A DNA stretch of 32,475 bases, from assembly GCA_014859345.1 (NCBI GenBank), contig JACUUL010000023.1, positions 1 to 32,475 of the forward strand, written 5' to 3'. The stretch comes from Thermoleophilia bacterium. GTDB taxonomy: Bacteria > Actinomycetota > Thermoleophilia > BMS3ABIN01. The stretch's first letter is position 1; every line of letters starts with the position of its first letter. Below are positions 16,330 through 24,480 of this stretch, piece by piece. The notes below the pieces were generated by a model. The model saw only the letters and a program-made list of their open reading frames with translations, did not search any database and was not told where the DNA came from. The translations under genes and the position numbers were made by a program.

Positions 16330-17154
16330 CATCGCTTCCAGAAACCCCTCGACCATTGGTTTGGCAACGGTGACGACGTTGTCCGGTCCCGGGGAAACGG
16401 GACCGGCCCGCGCAGGGCCTTCCTCCGCCCGGGTGCGGTCCTGGGCGCCTCCGGACAGGAGGTACAGCGTCCTTACGGCCCGGGCCATATCCAGATCCTG
16501 ATCGGAATCGCCGCAGGCAATCACGTCTTCCCGCTTGAGTCCGGCCATCCGGAGATCCAGCTCGATAGCGGATCCCTTGCTGGTTGAGCTGGGCATCAGA
16601 TGATAGGCGTGGAGCTCAGGCACCTTCATGTCATACCCCAGGTCTTCGATGACGCCGTTATCGGCAACTTTCAGCGCGGAAAGGCCTTTTTCCCTCAGCA
16701 GCCGGGTGGCTTCGGCGATGTCGATGCAACCGCGCATCAGGTGCGTGTAACGGTGATCCCTGTGCCAGGGGTCGTGATAGGCAAGGCCGGATCCGAAATG
16801 CTGAAAAAGCAGCTCCGGCGCGCCGGTTTCGGAAATCTCCTCGAACACAGTGAGGCCTTGCCGGCGGCCGAACGGAGCGCAATTCTCGACCTCTTCGCCG
16901 TCCCTGACCAGCAGGCAACCCAATTCAGCGATGAAACCTTCGGCCCCCAGGATCCTGGCATCCTCACGCAAGAGGCGAGCGCTTCTGCCGGAAACAAGGA
17001 CCAGCCTGGCGCCGTTTGCGTCAATCAGTTCCAGGGCCCGGGCTCCTGCCAGGGTGAAATCTCCGGCAGCGGTGCGGAAGATGGAGCCGCCAAGACCCAG
17101 GAGGGTGCCGTCCATGTCCGTGTAGACGGCCCGCGGTCCGGCCGGGCCGGGCAT
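16306..17154 (-). CDS. HAD phosphatase, MpgP/glucosyl-3-phosphoglycerate phosphatase type
   Basis: The protein is a HAD-superfamily phosphatase (282 aa) with all four motifs: YTDMDGTLLG (nucleophile Asp), LVSGRSA, the Lys in SSTSKGSAIE, and ACGDSDQDLDM. The cap region and length fit mannosyl-3-phosphoglycerate phosphatase. Since it is translationally coupled to gpgS (stop and start share the A in TGATG at 17154), its substrate is probably glucosyl-3-phosphoglycerate, giving glucosylglycerate. Mycobacterial GpgP is an unrelated histidine phosphatase, so this would be the HAD alternative. A linker near residues 235-255 is Pro/Gly/Ala-rich and unusual for the family. Confidence 0.85.
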   Translation of the reverse strand: MPGPAGPRAVYTDMDGTLLGLGGSIFRTAAGDFTLAGARALELIDANGARLVLVSGRSARLLREDARILGAEGFIAELGCLLVRDGEEVENCAPFGRRQGLTVFEEISETGAPELLFQHFGSGLAYHDPWHRDHRYTHLMRGCIDIAEATRLLREKGLSALKVADNGVIEDLGYDMKVPELHAYHLMPSSTSKGSAIELDLRMAGLKREDVIACGDSDQDLDMARAVRTLYLLSGGAQDRTRAEEGPARAGPVSPGPDNVVTVAKPMVEGFLEAMKKEFPGG

Positions 17155-18143
17155 CAGGTAGGCACCTTTCCGGCCGGCGGATGCAGCCTGCGGTATTCCT
17201 CCAGGGAGACCAGCGGCGGCCTCTCGATCACCTCGATCTCCCTTGCCTCGAGGCCGTAGCGCTCCTCACGGTAATGGATGCTGTGGTATGAAGTGCTGGG
17301 ATGCTCCTTCATGAGCAGCCGGTCCTCCTCGTTCAGCCGCTTGAATACCGCCTGCATGATGCCGAACGCCATGCGGCCCAGGGCAGCCGTGCTTTGATTG
17401 TGATGCACGCGGCGGCGCAGGTCGGTCTGGGCCATGGACGGCAGGCCGAAACGCCGGTATATGTCGATATTAAGCCCGATCTCGACTCCGTATCCCGTGA
17501 AAAAGGGGACGCTTTCCAGGACGCTGCGGCGGCCGGCATATTCACCGGAGAGCGGCTGGATGAGTCCGGCCAGGTCCGGGTACCACATGTTGATCAGCGG
17601 GCGGGCACAGATCTCGGTGACCCGGCCGCCGCCGGTTTCCCTTTTCATTTCTCCCAAAAACAGCGGCCGCCGGTAGTATCCCTTGACATAACCGATGGAG
17701 TCATTCTTGAGCAGCGGCCCAACCAGCCCGTAAATGAACAGGGGCGAGAAGTTCTTGATGTCGGAATCCACCCAGACGATGATGTCGCCCCGCAGCGGCA
17801 CCAGGCTCTTCCAGAGAGCCTCTCCCTTGCCATAGGCCGGCGGCTGGTTTATCAGGTGCTCATCGTCGAAGTAAACTTCAGCGCCCATCTCCGCGGCAAC
17901 CCGGGCAGTGCCGTCGGTGCTGCGGGAATCGATGATTGCCAGTTGATCCACAAGCTGGTGGCGCTCCATCAGCTCACTGCGGACGACGGGAAGGATGTTG
18001 GGAATGGTGGCGGCCTCATTCATGGTGGGCAGGCAGACGCTGATGCTCGACCTCTGTTCGTCCTTGAGCCGGACAAGCTCTTCGATGTCAGAAAACTCGG
18101 AGTAATGATAGGTCCGCTCGTGGAACCACCGTCCCAGATCCAT
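17154..18143 (-). CDS. gpgS: Glucosyl-3-phosphoglycerate synthase (GT81)
   Basis: The enzyme transfers glucose from a nucleotide sugar to 3-phosphoglycerate. The GT-A fold is clear: CLPTMNEAATIPNIL, IDSRSTDGTA and the metal-binding DSD at 126-128. Segments GKGEALWKSL, GPLL...YVKGYYRRP, GGGRVTE and QPLSGEYAGRR closely follow mycobacterial GpgS, and GYGVEIGLNIDIYRR is the acceptor-side signature. Length (329 aa) is normal. AAGGAG precedes the ATG, inside the 12-bp gap after ydjC. Glucosylglycerate serves as a compatible solute under salt or nitrogen stress and primes methylglucose lipopolysaccharide in mycobacteria; which applies here is not shown. Confidence 0.94.
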   Translation of the reverse strand: MDLGRWFHERTYHYSEFSDIEELVRLKDEQRSSISVCLPTMNEAATIPNILPVVRSELMERHQLVDQLAIIDSRSTDGTARVAAEMGAEVYFDDEHLINQPPAYGKGEALWKSLVPLRGDIIVWVDSDIKNFSPLFIYGLVGPLLKNDSIGYVKGYYRRPLFLGEMKRETGGGRVTEICARPLINMWYPDLAGLIQPLSGEYAGRRSVLESVPFFTGYGVEIGLNIDIYRRFGLPSMAQTDLRRRVHHNQSTAALGRMAFGIMQAVFKRLNEEDRLLMKEHPSTSYHSIHYREERYGLEAREIEVIERPPLVSLEEYRRLHPPAGKVPT

Positions 18144-18155
18144 ACCGCTCCTTCT

Positions 18156-18953
18156 TCAAAGTTCCCTGAATGATACCAGCCGGACGCCCGATTCGCGGAT
18201 GGCGGCCACGAAATCCGCGGATCTCAAAGAATCAAGCTCCACCTGCCGGAGCGCGCTGTAACTGCTGGCGCTGGACAACTCCTCGTCATCGTAACCGGGA
18301 TGGCACATGAATTCCAGAGAATCCCCGGGCCTGGCCAGCTCTGCTCTCAGGGCCGCGGCCATGTTCTTACTTCCCATTACCTCCATCCCGGAAAACCTGT
18401 CTGGCGACAGCAACGGCGCTCTGACAACCGGCACCGAAGCGGCCAGCCGGATACCGGCCGTCCTGAAGCTGCTCGCCCTCATGCGGTATCCCCTGGCTTT
18501 CACGATTCCATGGCGGCGGCAAGCCCGGCTGAGATTGGCACGCAATCGCGGATCAGCGTGCAGATGATGGTGGGTGTCCACGTGGGTGGGCTCGACGCCC
18601 AGCGCCCGGCACAGATTTATCTGGGCCTCGATCTCCGCTTCTATCTCGCTCCTGCGCGCCAATCCTGCAATCAGCCGGAATATCATTTTTCTGGCTCCGA
18701 TGAGTTTGCCTGCGTTATCGACAAGGCTCGGTATGCGTCCTAGGTCAAGGGCGGGATTTCCCGAAGTCAGGTTCAGGTGCAGGCCCACGCCCAGATGGCG
18801 GCTGTCTGCGGCCAGGGCGGCGGCAGCCGCCGCCCTGGCCGTCACCATCAGTGTAGCGCTGGAAACGGCGCCCGCCCGGCAGCAATCGATGATGCCCCGG
18901 TTAACCCCCTGAGTCAGGCCGAAGTCGTCCGCGTTGACAATTAGCCTTCTCAC
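18156..18953 (-). CDS. YdjC/ChbG-family carbohydrate deacetylase
   Basis: The family motifs are all present: NADDFGLTQGVN at the N-terminus (metal Asp), GLHLNLT, THVDTHHHLH (metal His residues), and FMCHPGYDD near the C-terminus. Members remove acetyl groups from chitooligosaccharides, diacetylchitobiose or hopanoid sugars (HpnK). Length (265 aa) fits. The start is GTG 18953 with only a weak ribosome site. It is the first gene of a minus-strand operon with gpgS and gpgP, 12 bp upstream of gpgS. Such a deacetylase is not part of known glucosylglycerate synthesis, so it may act on a decorated glycoside made from it (inference). Confidence 0.88.
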   Translation of the reverse strand: MRRLIVNADDFGLTQGVNRGIIDCCRAGAVSSATLMVTARAAAAAALAADSRHLGVGLHLNLTSGNPALDLGRIPSLVDNAGKLIGARKMIFRLIAGLARRSEIEAEIEAQINLCRALGVEPTHVDTHHHLHADPRLRANLSRACRRHGIVKARGYRMRASSFRTAGIRLAASVPVVRAPLLSPDRFSGMEVMGSKNMAAALRAELARPGDSLEFMCHPGYDDEELSSASSYSALRQVELDSLRSADFVAAIRESGVRLVSFREL

Positions 18954-19069
18954 CTTCGATATTCCATTTGCTGGTTTAAAACCGTCCTGGCGCCGGCATA
19001 ACTGACCAGAGGGCAGGCCGGAGCCTTAAGCAACCGGACCATTTTATAATTATTCAGGAGGTGGGTTAA

Positions 19070-19306
19070 ATGGCGGCAGCCTACGTTCTTGTCAACACCG
19101 CCCCGGGCCGCGCCGGAGACGCCAGAAAGAGGATTGCCGAAATCTCGGGAGTAAAGAGTTCCCATGCCGTGACCGGAGCTTATGACATCATCGCCTTCAT
19201 CGAGGGTGGCGACATCAGCGAGCTGGGAAACAAGGTTGTTTCACAGATTCAGTCGATCGAGGGCATCACACAGACAATGACCAGCGTGGTGGTGGAGATT
19301 CCTTAG
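19070..19306 (+). CDS. Stand-alone Lrp/AsnC ligand-binding (RAM) domain protein
   Basis: This 78-residue protein is one RAM (regulation of amino-acid metabolism) fold without the usual helix-turn-helix. It has an opening beta strand AAYVLVNTAPG, the pattern GVKSSHAVTGAYDIIAFIEG, and IEGITQTMTSVVVEIP at the end. Stand-alone RAM proteins form ring-like oligomers and may bind amino acids or modulate full Lrp proteins. AGGAGG lies 8 bases before the ATG. TATAAT at 19045-19050 is too close to that site to be a trusted promoter. It is divergent from the ydjC operon and convergent with ftsZ. Confidence 0.87.
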   Translation: MAAAYVLVNTAPGRAGDARKRIAEISGVKSSHAVTGAYDIIAFIEGGDISELGNKVVSQIQSIEGITQTMTSVVVEIP

Positions 19307-19352
19307 TTAGGGAAACGTTTTCCGGTTATCCGCTCCCTTGCCCTGGGTCAGC

Positions 19353-20507
19353 TTAGGGAACAATAAAATCCGGCGTGTCAAACACATCATCCCGGACGGC
19401 GCGCCGGAACCGCTGGCTGTTGCCGCCGCGGAGACTTTGATCGAAGCCAGTGGCGATCACGGTCACATGGATGGCGTCTTCCAGGCTTTCGTCCACCACG
19501 GCGCCGAAGATGATGTTGGCGTCCTCGGATGCCGCGGCCGCCACAACCTGGGCAGCCTCGTTGGCTTCGTAAAGGGACACGTCGCTGCCCCCCTTGACGT
19601 TTAATAGAACACCTTTGGCGCCCTGAATGGACGTTTCTAGCAAAGGAGAGCCAATCGCCGCCTGCGCGGCCTCCGCGGCGCGCTGTTCACCCGCGGCCAC
19701 CCCGATTCCCATCAGGGCTGATCCGGCGCCGCTGATGATAGTGCGCACATCTGCGAAGTCAAGGTTGATCAGGCCCGGGCGGTTTATCAGGTCGCATATG
19801 CATTCCACTCCCTGCCGCAGCACGTCGTCGGCGAGGGCAAAGGCATCGATGAGGCTGGTTTCGCGGTTGGCCACCTGCAGCAACCGGTCATTGGGCACCA
19901 CGATGACCGTATCGGAGGCCTGCCTTAGCTGGCGGATGCCCTCTTCTGCCTGCAGGTTCCTTCTCGTTCCCTCGAAACTGAACGGCCTGGTCACGATGCC
20001 GATAGTCAGCGCCCCGATCTCCCGGGCGCTTTCGGCCACCACCGGCGCCCCGCCGGTGCCGGTGCCTCCTCCCTCCCCCGCGGTGACGAAGACCAGATCG
20101 GCGCCTCGCAGCACGTTTTTCAGCTCGTCGCGGCTGCGCTCCATTGCCTCGACGCCGATAGCCGGGTCGGCGCCGCCGCCCAGGCCGCGGGTTAGTTCGC
20201 CGCCCACGTGAATCCTGACATCGGCGTCGCAGGCATCCAGCGCCTGGGCATCCGTGTTAACCGCGATAAACTCCACTCCCCGGATACCGGCTTCTATCAT
20301 CCGGTTGATGGCGTTGGTGCCGCCGCCGCCTACTCCCACCACTTTTAAGGCCGCCACATAAGCAGCCTCCTCACGGGGAAGCGGCGCTTCCCGCGCGGCT
20401 GGCCGCGGCGCCGGCCTTTTTTCCTCGATGTCCTTGTCGTCAGACTGCTCGGTATGCAGGAACAGTCTTGCCAGGGCCCCTTCCTTCATGTTTGCTCTGG
20501 GTGCCAT
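19353..20507 (-). CDS. ftsZ: FtsZ cell-division GTPase
   Basis: The tubulin signature GGGTGTGG (about 146-153) binds GTP. The Rossmann start [16 protein letters not shown], the NTDAQAL loop and the T7-loop segment [15 protein letters not shown] are intact, so polymerisation and GTP hydrolysis are expected. The C-terminal end FDTPDFIVP resembles the conserved tail peptide that binds FtsA, SepF or ZipA. A 50-residue Pro/Glu-rich extension precedes the fold, longer than usual. ATG 20507 (384 aa) is chosen because AAGGAG lies seven bases before it; the frame stays open to 20564. It overlaps the end of parA by 68 bp. Whether a second ftsZ sits in a dcw cluster elsewhere cannot be seen here. Confidence 0.95.
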   Translation of the reverse strand: MAPRANMKEGALARLFLHTEQSDDKDIEEKRPAPRPAAREAPLPREEAAYVAALKVVGVGGGGTNAINRMIEAGIRGVEFIAVNTDAQALDACDADVRIHVGGELTRGLGGGADPAIGVEAMERSRDELKNVLRGADLVFVTAGEGGGTGTGGAPVVAESAREIGALTIGIVTRPFSFEGTRRNLQAEEGIRQLRQASDTVIVVPNDRLLQVANRETSLIDAFALADDVLRQGVECICDLINRPGLINLDFADVRTIISGAGSALMGIGVAAGEQRAAEAAQAAIGSPLLETSIQGAKGVLLNVKGGSDVSLYEANEAAQVVAAAASEDANIIFGAVVDESLEDAIHVTVIATGFDQSLRGGNSQRFRRAVRDDVFDTPDFIVP

Positions 20508-21249
20508 TGAGCAGCTCCTTTGCCAGTTTGCGATAGGTGTCCGCGGCCCTGCTCCCCGGATCATAAGACAGCATGGAGCGGCCCTGAACCGGCGCTTCCG
20601 CGAATTTGATCGTTTTCCTGACCTCGGTTTTGAATACCAGGTCTCCGAAGCTTTCCTTCAGGATGTCCAAAGCCTCACGGCTGTGAAGGGTGCGGCGGTC
20701 ATACATGGTTGGCAGGATTCCCCGGATTCTGACATCGGGATTCAGATTGTCCTTGATCATTCCCAGGGTGCGCTCCAACTGCGCCAGCCCCCGCAAGGAA
20801 AGATACTCGCACTGAACCGGCACCACCACGCCGTCCGCGGCCGTGAAGGCGTTTATGGTAAGCAGCCCCAGGGACGGAGGTGTGTCCACAAGAATGAAGT
20901 CGTAGCGCTGTTTGACCTCCATCAACGCCTTGGCCAGTGATCGTTCCCTGCCGATCGCGGCGGATAGCGCCAGTTCTGCTCCGGCCAGATCTATGCTGGC
21001 GGGAGCGATGTCGATCTCGCGTCGATGGATAACATCGTCGATCGACATCCGCTGAACCAGCACATTGAACATGCTCTTGGTCAAATAATCCGGATTGATC
21101 CCCTGGCACATGGAAAGGTTGGCCTGCGGATCGAGATCTATGGCAAGCACCCGCTGGTGCATCTCGCGCAGGGCAACCCCGACGTTCAGGGTCGAGGTCG
21201 TCTTGGCGACCCCGCCTTTCTGGTTGGCAAAGGCTAGTACCGTTGTCAC
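20440..21249 (-). CDS. parA: ParA/Soj chromosome-partitioning ATPase
   Basis: The deviant Walker A KGGVAKTT at 11-18, DLDPQANLS and DTPPSLG (Walker B) identify a ParA/Soj ATPase (269 aa). ParA forms ATP-dependent nucleoid-bound dimers that move ParB-parS complexes or, as Soj, act on DnaA. The start is GTG 21249 with GGGAG eight bases upstream. It lies directly beside oriC, as Soj often does, but the next gene is ftsZ, not parB. The last 23 residues are encoded over the ftsZ start. ParB and parS are not seen in this window. Confidence 0.95.
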   Translation of the reverse strand: MTTVLAFANQKGGVAKTTSTLNVGVALREMHQRVLAIDLDPQANLSMCQGINPDYLTKSMFNVLVQRMSIDDVIHRREIDIAPASIDLAGAELALSAAIGRERSLAKALMEVKQRYDFILVDTPPSLGLLTINAFTAADGVVVPVQCEYLSLRGLAQLERTLGMIKDNLNPDVRIRGILPTMYDRRTLHSREALDILKESFGDLVFKTEVRKTIKFAEAPVQGRSMLSYDPGSRAADTYRKLAKELLNGTQSKHEGRGPGKTVPAYRAV

Positions 21250-21384
21250 TTATGCTTCTCCCACGTGGTTTTTCCGGAAACGCTGCCTGGCTGCAATTTA
21301 CTTTCTCCGTTAGTTGCCGGATTCCTTTTTCCTACATAAAGCGTCGCCAATTCTGGATACCTGAGCAGCTTTCCTCCATTAAGT

Positions 21385-21393
21385 TTATCCACA
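21385..21393 (+). promoter_or_regulatory. DnaA box, perfect consensus
   Basis: TTATCCACA matches the consensus exactly. A weaker opposite box (TGTGGACAT, 21407-21415) forms an inverted pair with it. Confidence 0.85.
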
Positions 21394-21513
21394 GGCTTTT
21401 CACACCTGTGGACATCGTTAAAAACAATTTTATTTGCAGGACTTTTCTACAATCGGTCGCGTCTGCTCCCACCTGCCGGGAGGGGGCGGCTTTTAATAGA
21501 TGCATCCCCAGCT

Positions 21514-21522
21514 TTTTCCACA
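21514..21522 (+). promoter_or_regulatory. DnaA box TTTTCCACA
   Basis: It fits the TTWTNCACA consensus and faces the perfect box at 21528-21536 across five bases. Confidence 0.75.
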
Positions 21523-21527
21523 ATTTC

Positions 21528-21536
21528 TGTGGATAA
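21528..21536 (-). promoter_or_regulatory. DnaA box, perfect consensus, reverse strand
   Basis: TGTGGATAA on the plus strand is TTATCCACA on the minus strand. It forms an inverted pair with 21514-21522. Confidence 0.85.
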
Positions 21537-21712
21537 CCTGTCGCCAGCGCCGTCTTGTTTTATCATGTAGCCGCCTGTAAAATCTGCGCCACGCATCTCC
21601 CCGATCTGATCGGTTGCCAGCAGCAGATTTCCGGCTTCGCAAGCCGTGAACAGCGCATTCATGTCTTGCCCGCGGGGATAATTTTCGTAATCGCCGAGCC
21701 TAGGAGCATCCG

Positions 21713-23086
21713 ATGGAAGAACTGGTAGAAACCACCTGGCGCCGGGCCAAGGAAACCATCCGCGAATCTGTCGGAGCTTCCACCTACCAGATGTGGTTCG
21801 AGCGTGCCGACGCCGCCGGCATGGAAAACAGCACCATGCTGGTGTCCGTCCCCAATGATTTTGCCAAGAGCCGCATCGAAAAGCGTTTCATGCCGCTTAT
21901 TGAGGAAACCGTGTACGAAATCGCGGGCGATGACCTGCCGGTTGAGAATGTGCGGCTTATTGTGTCGCCTGACCGGGCGGCGGATGATTCTGAGGAAGGC
22001 TGCGATCCGGTGCTGCCTCTTCAGCAGCAATGCCTCGAGTCCAGCCAGCAGGTGCTGAGAACTCTGAATCCCAAATACACCTTCGAAAGCTTCGTGTTCG
22101 GCTCCAGCAACCGCTTTGCCCATGCCGCCGCCCTGGCGGTGGCCGAAAAACCGGCCCGGGCGTACAACCCCTTGTTTATATACGGCGGGGTGGGCCTGGG
22201 AAAAACCCACCTGCTGCAGGCCATCGGCCACTATGTAGCCACCAACCACCCCGACATGACCGTCAAGTACATGACCATAGAGACATTCACCAATGATTTT
22301 ATCAACATGGTCGGCGCCGGGCGCATGGAGGAATTCAAGCGCAAATACAGGAACAACGACATCCTGCTGATCGACGATATCCAGTTCCTGGAGAAAAAGG
22401 AGCGGACCCAGGAAGAATTTTTCCATACATTCAATACTCTTTACGAAGCCGGCAACCAGATCGCCATTACCAGCGACCGCCCTCCCAGAGATATAAACAC
22501 CCTCCAGGAACGATTGAGCAGCCGTTTCCAATCGGGGCTGATCACCGATGTGCAGCCGCCCGATCTCGAGACCCGTATCGCCATTCTCAGGAAAAAGGTC
22601 GAAACCGATGGAATTACCCTGCACGATCCGGAGGTTCTGGGCTTCATCGCCGACAACATTCCCACCAACATCCGCGAGCTGGAGGGAGCCCTAATCCGGG
22701 TAGTGGCCCATGCGTCGCTAACCAGATCGCCGATAACCATGACCCTGGCGCGGGAGACACTCAAGGATATCCTGCCCAGCGTTGATTCCAGGATCACGCT
22801 GGATATGATCCAGAGCGAGGTCTGCCGCACTTTCAGCATCTCCATGGCCGATCTGAAAGGCAACCGCCGCAGCCGGAACATCGTCTATCCGCGCCATATG
22901 GCAATGTATCTGTGCCACGAGCTGACCGATTCCTCCCTGCCCCGCATTGGCGAGCGCTTCGGCGGCCGGGATCATACCACTGTCCTTCATGCCATAAACA
23001 AAGTCTCAAACCTGATCGGGGAAGAAAGAGAGGTTTACAACCTGGTGCAGGAGATAACCGGAAAGCTAAAGCGCTCCAGAGGGTGA
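21713..23086 (+). CDS. dnaA: DnaA chromosomal replication initiator
   Basis: The protein (457 aa) shows the four DnaA domains. The N-terminal domain I is WRRAKETIRESVGASTYQMW. A short linker follows to about 110. The AAA+ domain has Walker A GGVGLGKTH and Walker B ILLIDDIQFL with the sensor region. The C-terminal domain has the DNA-binding signature GGRDHTTVLHAINKV. It recognises DnaA boxes such as those upstream and unwinds the origin. AGGAG six bases before ATG 21713 sets the start. Length is typical, on the short side for actinobacteria because domain II is short. A 253-bp gap separates it from dnaN. Confidence 0.98.
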   Translation: MEELVETTWRRAKETIRESVGASTYQMWFERADAAGMENSTMLVSVPNDFAKSRIEKRFMPLIEETVYEIAGDDLPVENVRLIVSPDRAADDSEEGCDPVLPLQQQCLESSQQVLRTLNPKYTFESFVFGSSNRFAHAAALAVAEKPARAYNPLFIYGGVGLGKTHLLQAIGHYVATNHPDMTVKYMTIETFTNDFINMVGAGRMEEFKRKYRNNDILLIDDIQFLEKKERTQEEFFHTFNTLYEAGNQIAITSDRPPRDINTLQERLSSRFQSGLITDVQPPDLETRIAILRKKVETDGITLHDPEVLGFIADNIPTNIRELEGALIRVVAHASLTRSPITMTLARETLKDILPSVDSRITLDMIQSEVCRTFSISMADLKGNRRSRNIVYPRHMAMYLCHELTDSSLPRIGERFGGRDHTTVLHAINKVSNLIGEEREVYNLVQEITGKLKRSRG

Positions 23087-23339
23087 GCATGGCGGCTTGG
23101 AATTCCCGGGAAATCCTTGGGGAAAACGCCGATTTTTCCACGTTTGTTACGGGCGCGGCGGCGGCTCTTGCCTTTTTTCCATCTGATGCTTCGGTTTTTC
23201 TTCAGGTTTCCCTCTCGTTTTTACTCCGAGAAATGCGGCGCGTTGCAGGCAGATTTCTGGTTTTCCCGGTTTTCCAGGTAACTACTACAACGATGGAGAT
23301 ATTAAAATGAATAAAACATCTTTAGCGGGAGGCCAGCTC
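23087..23339. other. dnaA-dnaN spacer with weak DnaA box and pyrimidine tracts
   Basis: No gene is seen. TTTTCCACG at 23134-23142 is a one-mismatch DnaA box. A T/C-rich stretch covers about 23165-23222. GGTTTTCC repeats directly at 23259-23266 and 23269-23276, ten bases apart. It may be a second, minor origin segment or the dnaN promoter region; no clean promoter is visible. Confidence 0.4.
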
Positions 23340-24449
23340 ATGCAGATAACCTGCCCCAAAGAAATACTTCTTGACAAGCTGCAGATAGTCTCAAAAACTG
23401 TTGCAACAAAAAGCGCTATGCCGGTCCTTTCCGGAATCAGGGTGAGCCGGTTGAGCGACGAAATGATGGAATTGGCCAGCACCGACATGGATCTTTCGCT
23501 GCGGCTGGCAGTAAACGCCAGCATTGAGGGGCAAGGGGCAGTGGTAGCTCCCGGCCGGCTGCTAACCGATGTGGTCAGGAGCCTGCCGGCCGGAGACGTA
23601 CTGATGAATATCAATACCAGTGAGCAGACCGCCACGGTCACCTCCGGGCAGGCCACCTTCACTTTAAACTGCCTGCCCGCTGCCGACTTCCCGCGCTTGC
23701 CGGAGATACGTGAAGAGGACACATTCGATGTGGAGAAGAATCCCCTGATGGCGACCATAAACACGGTGGCCCGGGCCGCGTCCAGGGACGAAACCAGGCC
23801 AGTTCTCACAGGCATCCTGGTCAAGTTTAAAAAAGAAACGCTAAAGATGGTGTCGACTGACAGCTACCGGTTGAGTGTGAGGGAGACAGGCGCCCGGAGC
23901 AGCCTGCCGGAGAAGCGGGCGATCATCGTCCCTCGAACGTCACTGGAAGAGCTGGCCCGGCTCTGCTCCGGCAGCGATGCGGAGAACGTCAAGGTCAGCA
24001 TTGTTGACGGCCAAATTATATTTGGCATCAATGAAACCATACTGGCATCGCGCCTGATAGAGGGGCAGTTTCCCAACTACCAGCAGTTGCTCCCGGATGA
24101 ATTCAAGCACGAGATTTCCATCGACAGGGATGAGATCCTGGAGGTAATCGCCCGGATAGGTCTCATGGCGCAAAAGAACGCACCGCTGAGGCTGAGATTC
24201 ACATCCGGGGAGATCACGGTATCAGCCCAAACGCCACAGGTGGGCGAGGCAAGCGAGGCCGTTCCGGTTTCATATACGGGCGAAGAGATCGAGGTGGGCT
24301 TTAATCCCGAGTTCCTGCGCGATGGTTTCGAAAGCGTGGACGAGGAACAGGCCTTTCTGAGAGTGATAAGTCCTCTGAGGCCGGGACTGATAAAGGGATC
24401 AGGCGACGACTTTCTTTATCTCATAATGCCGGTGCGTTTATCGGCATAG
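23340..24449 (+). CDS. dnaN: DNA polymerase III beta sliding clamp
   Basis: The protein has the three repeated clamp domains: N-terminal MQITCPKEILLDKLQIVSK with KSAMPVLSGIRV, middle RPVLTGILVKF...STDSYRLSV, and the C-terminal peptide ending YLIMPVRLSA, close to the canonical MP.R end. It encircles DNA and holds polymerase III and repair factors. Two starts have good ribosome sites: ATG 23307 (GGAG, 8 bases) and ATG 23340 (GGGAGG, 7 bases). The latter (369 aa) is chosen because homologues begin at this residue; the longer form would add 11 residues. Confidence 0.97.
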   Translation: MQITCPKEILLDKLQIVSKTVATKSAMPVLSGIRVSRLSDEMMELASTDMDLSLRLAVNASIEGQGAVVAPGRLLTDVVRSLPAGDVLMNINTSEQTATVTSGQATFTLNCLPAADFPRLPEIREEDTFDVEKNPLMATINTVARAASRDETRPVLTGILVKFKKETLKMVSTDSYRLSVRETGARSSLPEKRAIIVPRTSLEELARLCSGSDAENVKVSIVDGQIIFGINETILASRLIEGQFPNYQQLLPDEFKHEISIDRDEILEVIARIGLMAQKNAPLRLRFTSGEITVSAQTPQVGEASEAVPVSYTGEEIEVGFNPEFLRDGFESVDEEQAFLRVISPLRPGLIKGSGDDFLYLIMPVRLSA

Positions 24450-24480
24450 GGCAGGCTGGGGGCCTCGACGCGAGGCGATA

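Larger units (their letters stand above)
21250..21712. other. oriC: oriC: chromosomal replication origin region
   Basis: The 463-bp spacer between divergent parA and dnaA holds three good DnaA boxes (21385-21393, 21514-21522, 21528-21536) and weaker ones (21352-21360, 21407-21415). They form two inverted pairs: TCCACAGG (21388-21395) against CCTGTGGA (21405-21412), and TTTTCCACA against TGTGGATAA. An AT-rich stretch at 21418-21435 lies between the pairs and is a candidate unwinding element. Position next to dnaA-dnaN, and gene orientation diverging from it, support the call. No convincing gene lies inside. Confidence 0.88.

Noticed and set aside
19045-19050. TATAAT upstream of the RAM-domain gene
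   Set aside because: Transcription would start within AGGAGG, and there is no -35.
20508-20564. 19-residue N-terminal extension of FtsZ
   Set aside because: AAGGAG sits right before ATG 20507, and the extension lies deeper inside parA.
21447-21662. 71-codon minus-strand frame inside oriC
   Set aside because: It runs through two DnaA boxes, lacks a ribosome site and has no recognisable family. The first 50 residues look somewhat protein-like, so a weak doubt remains.
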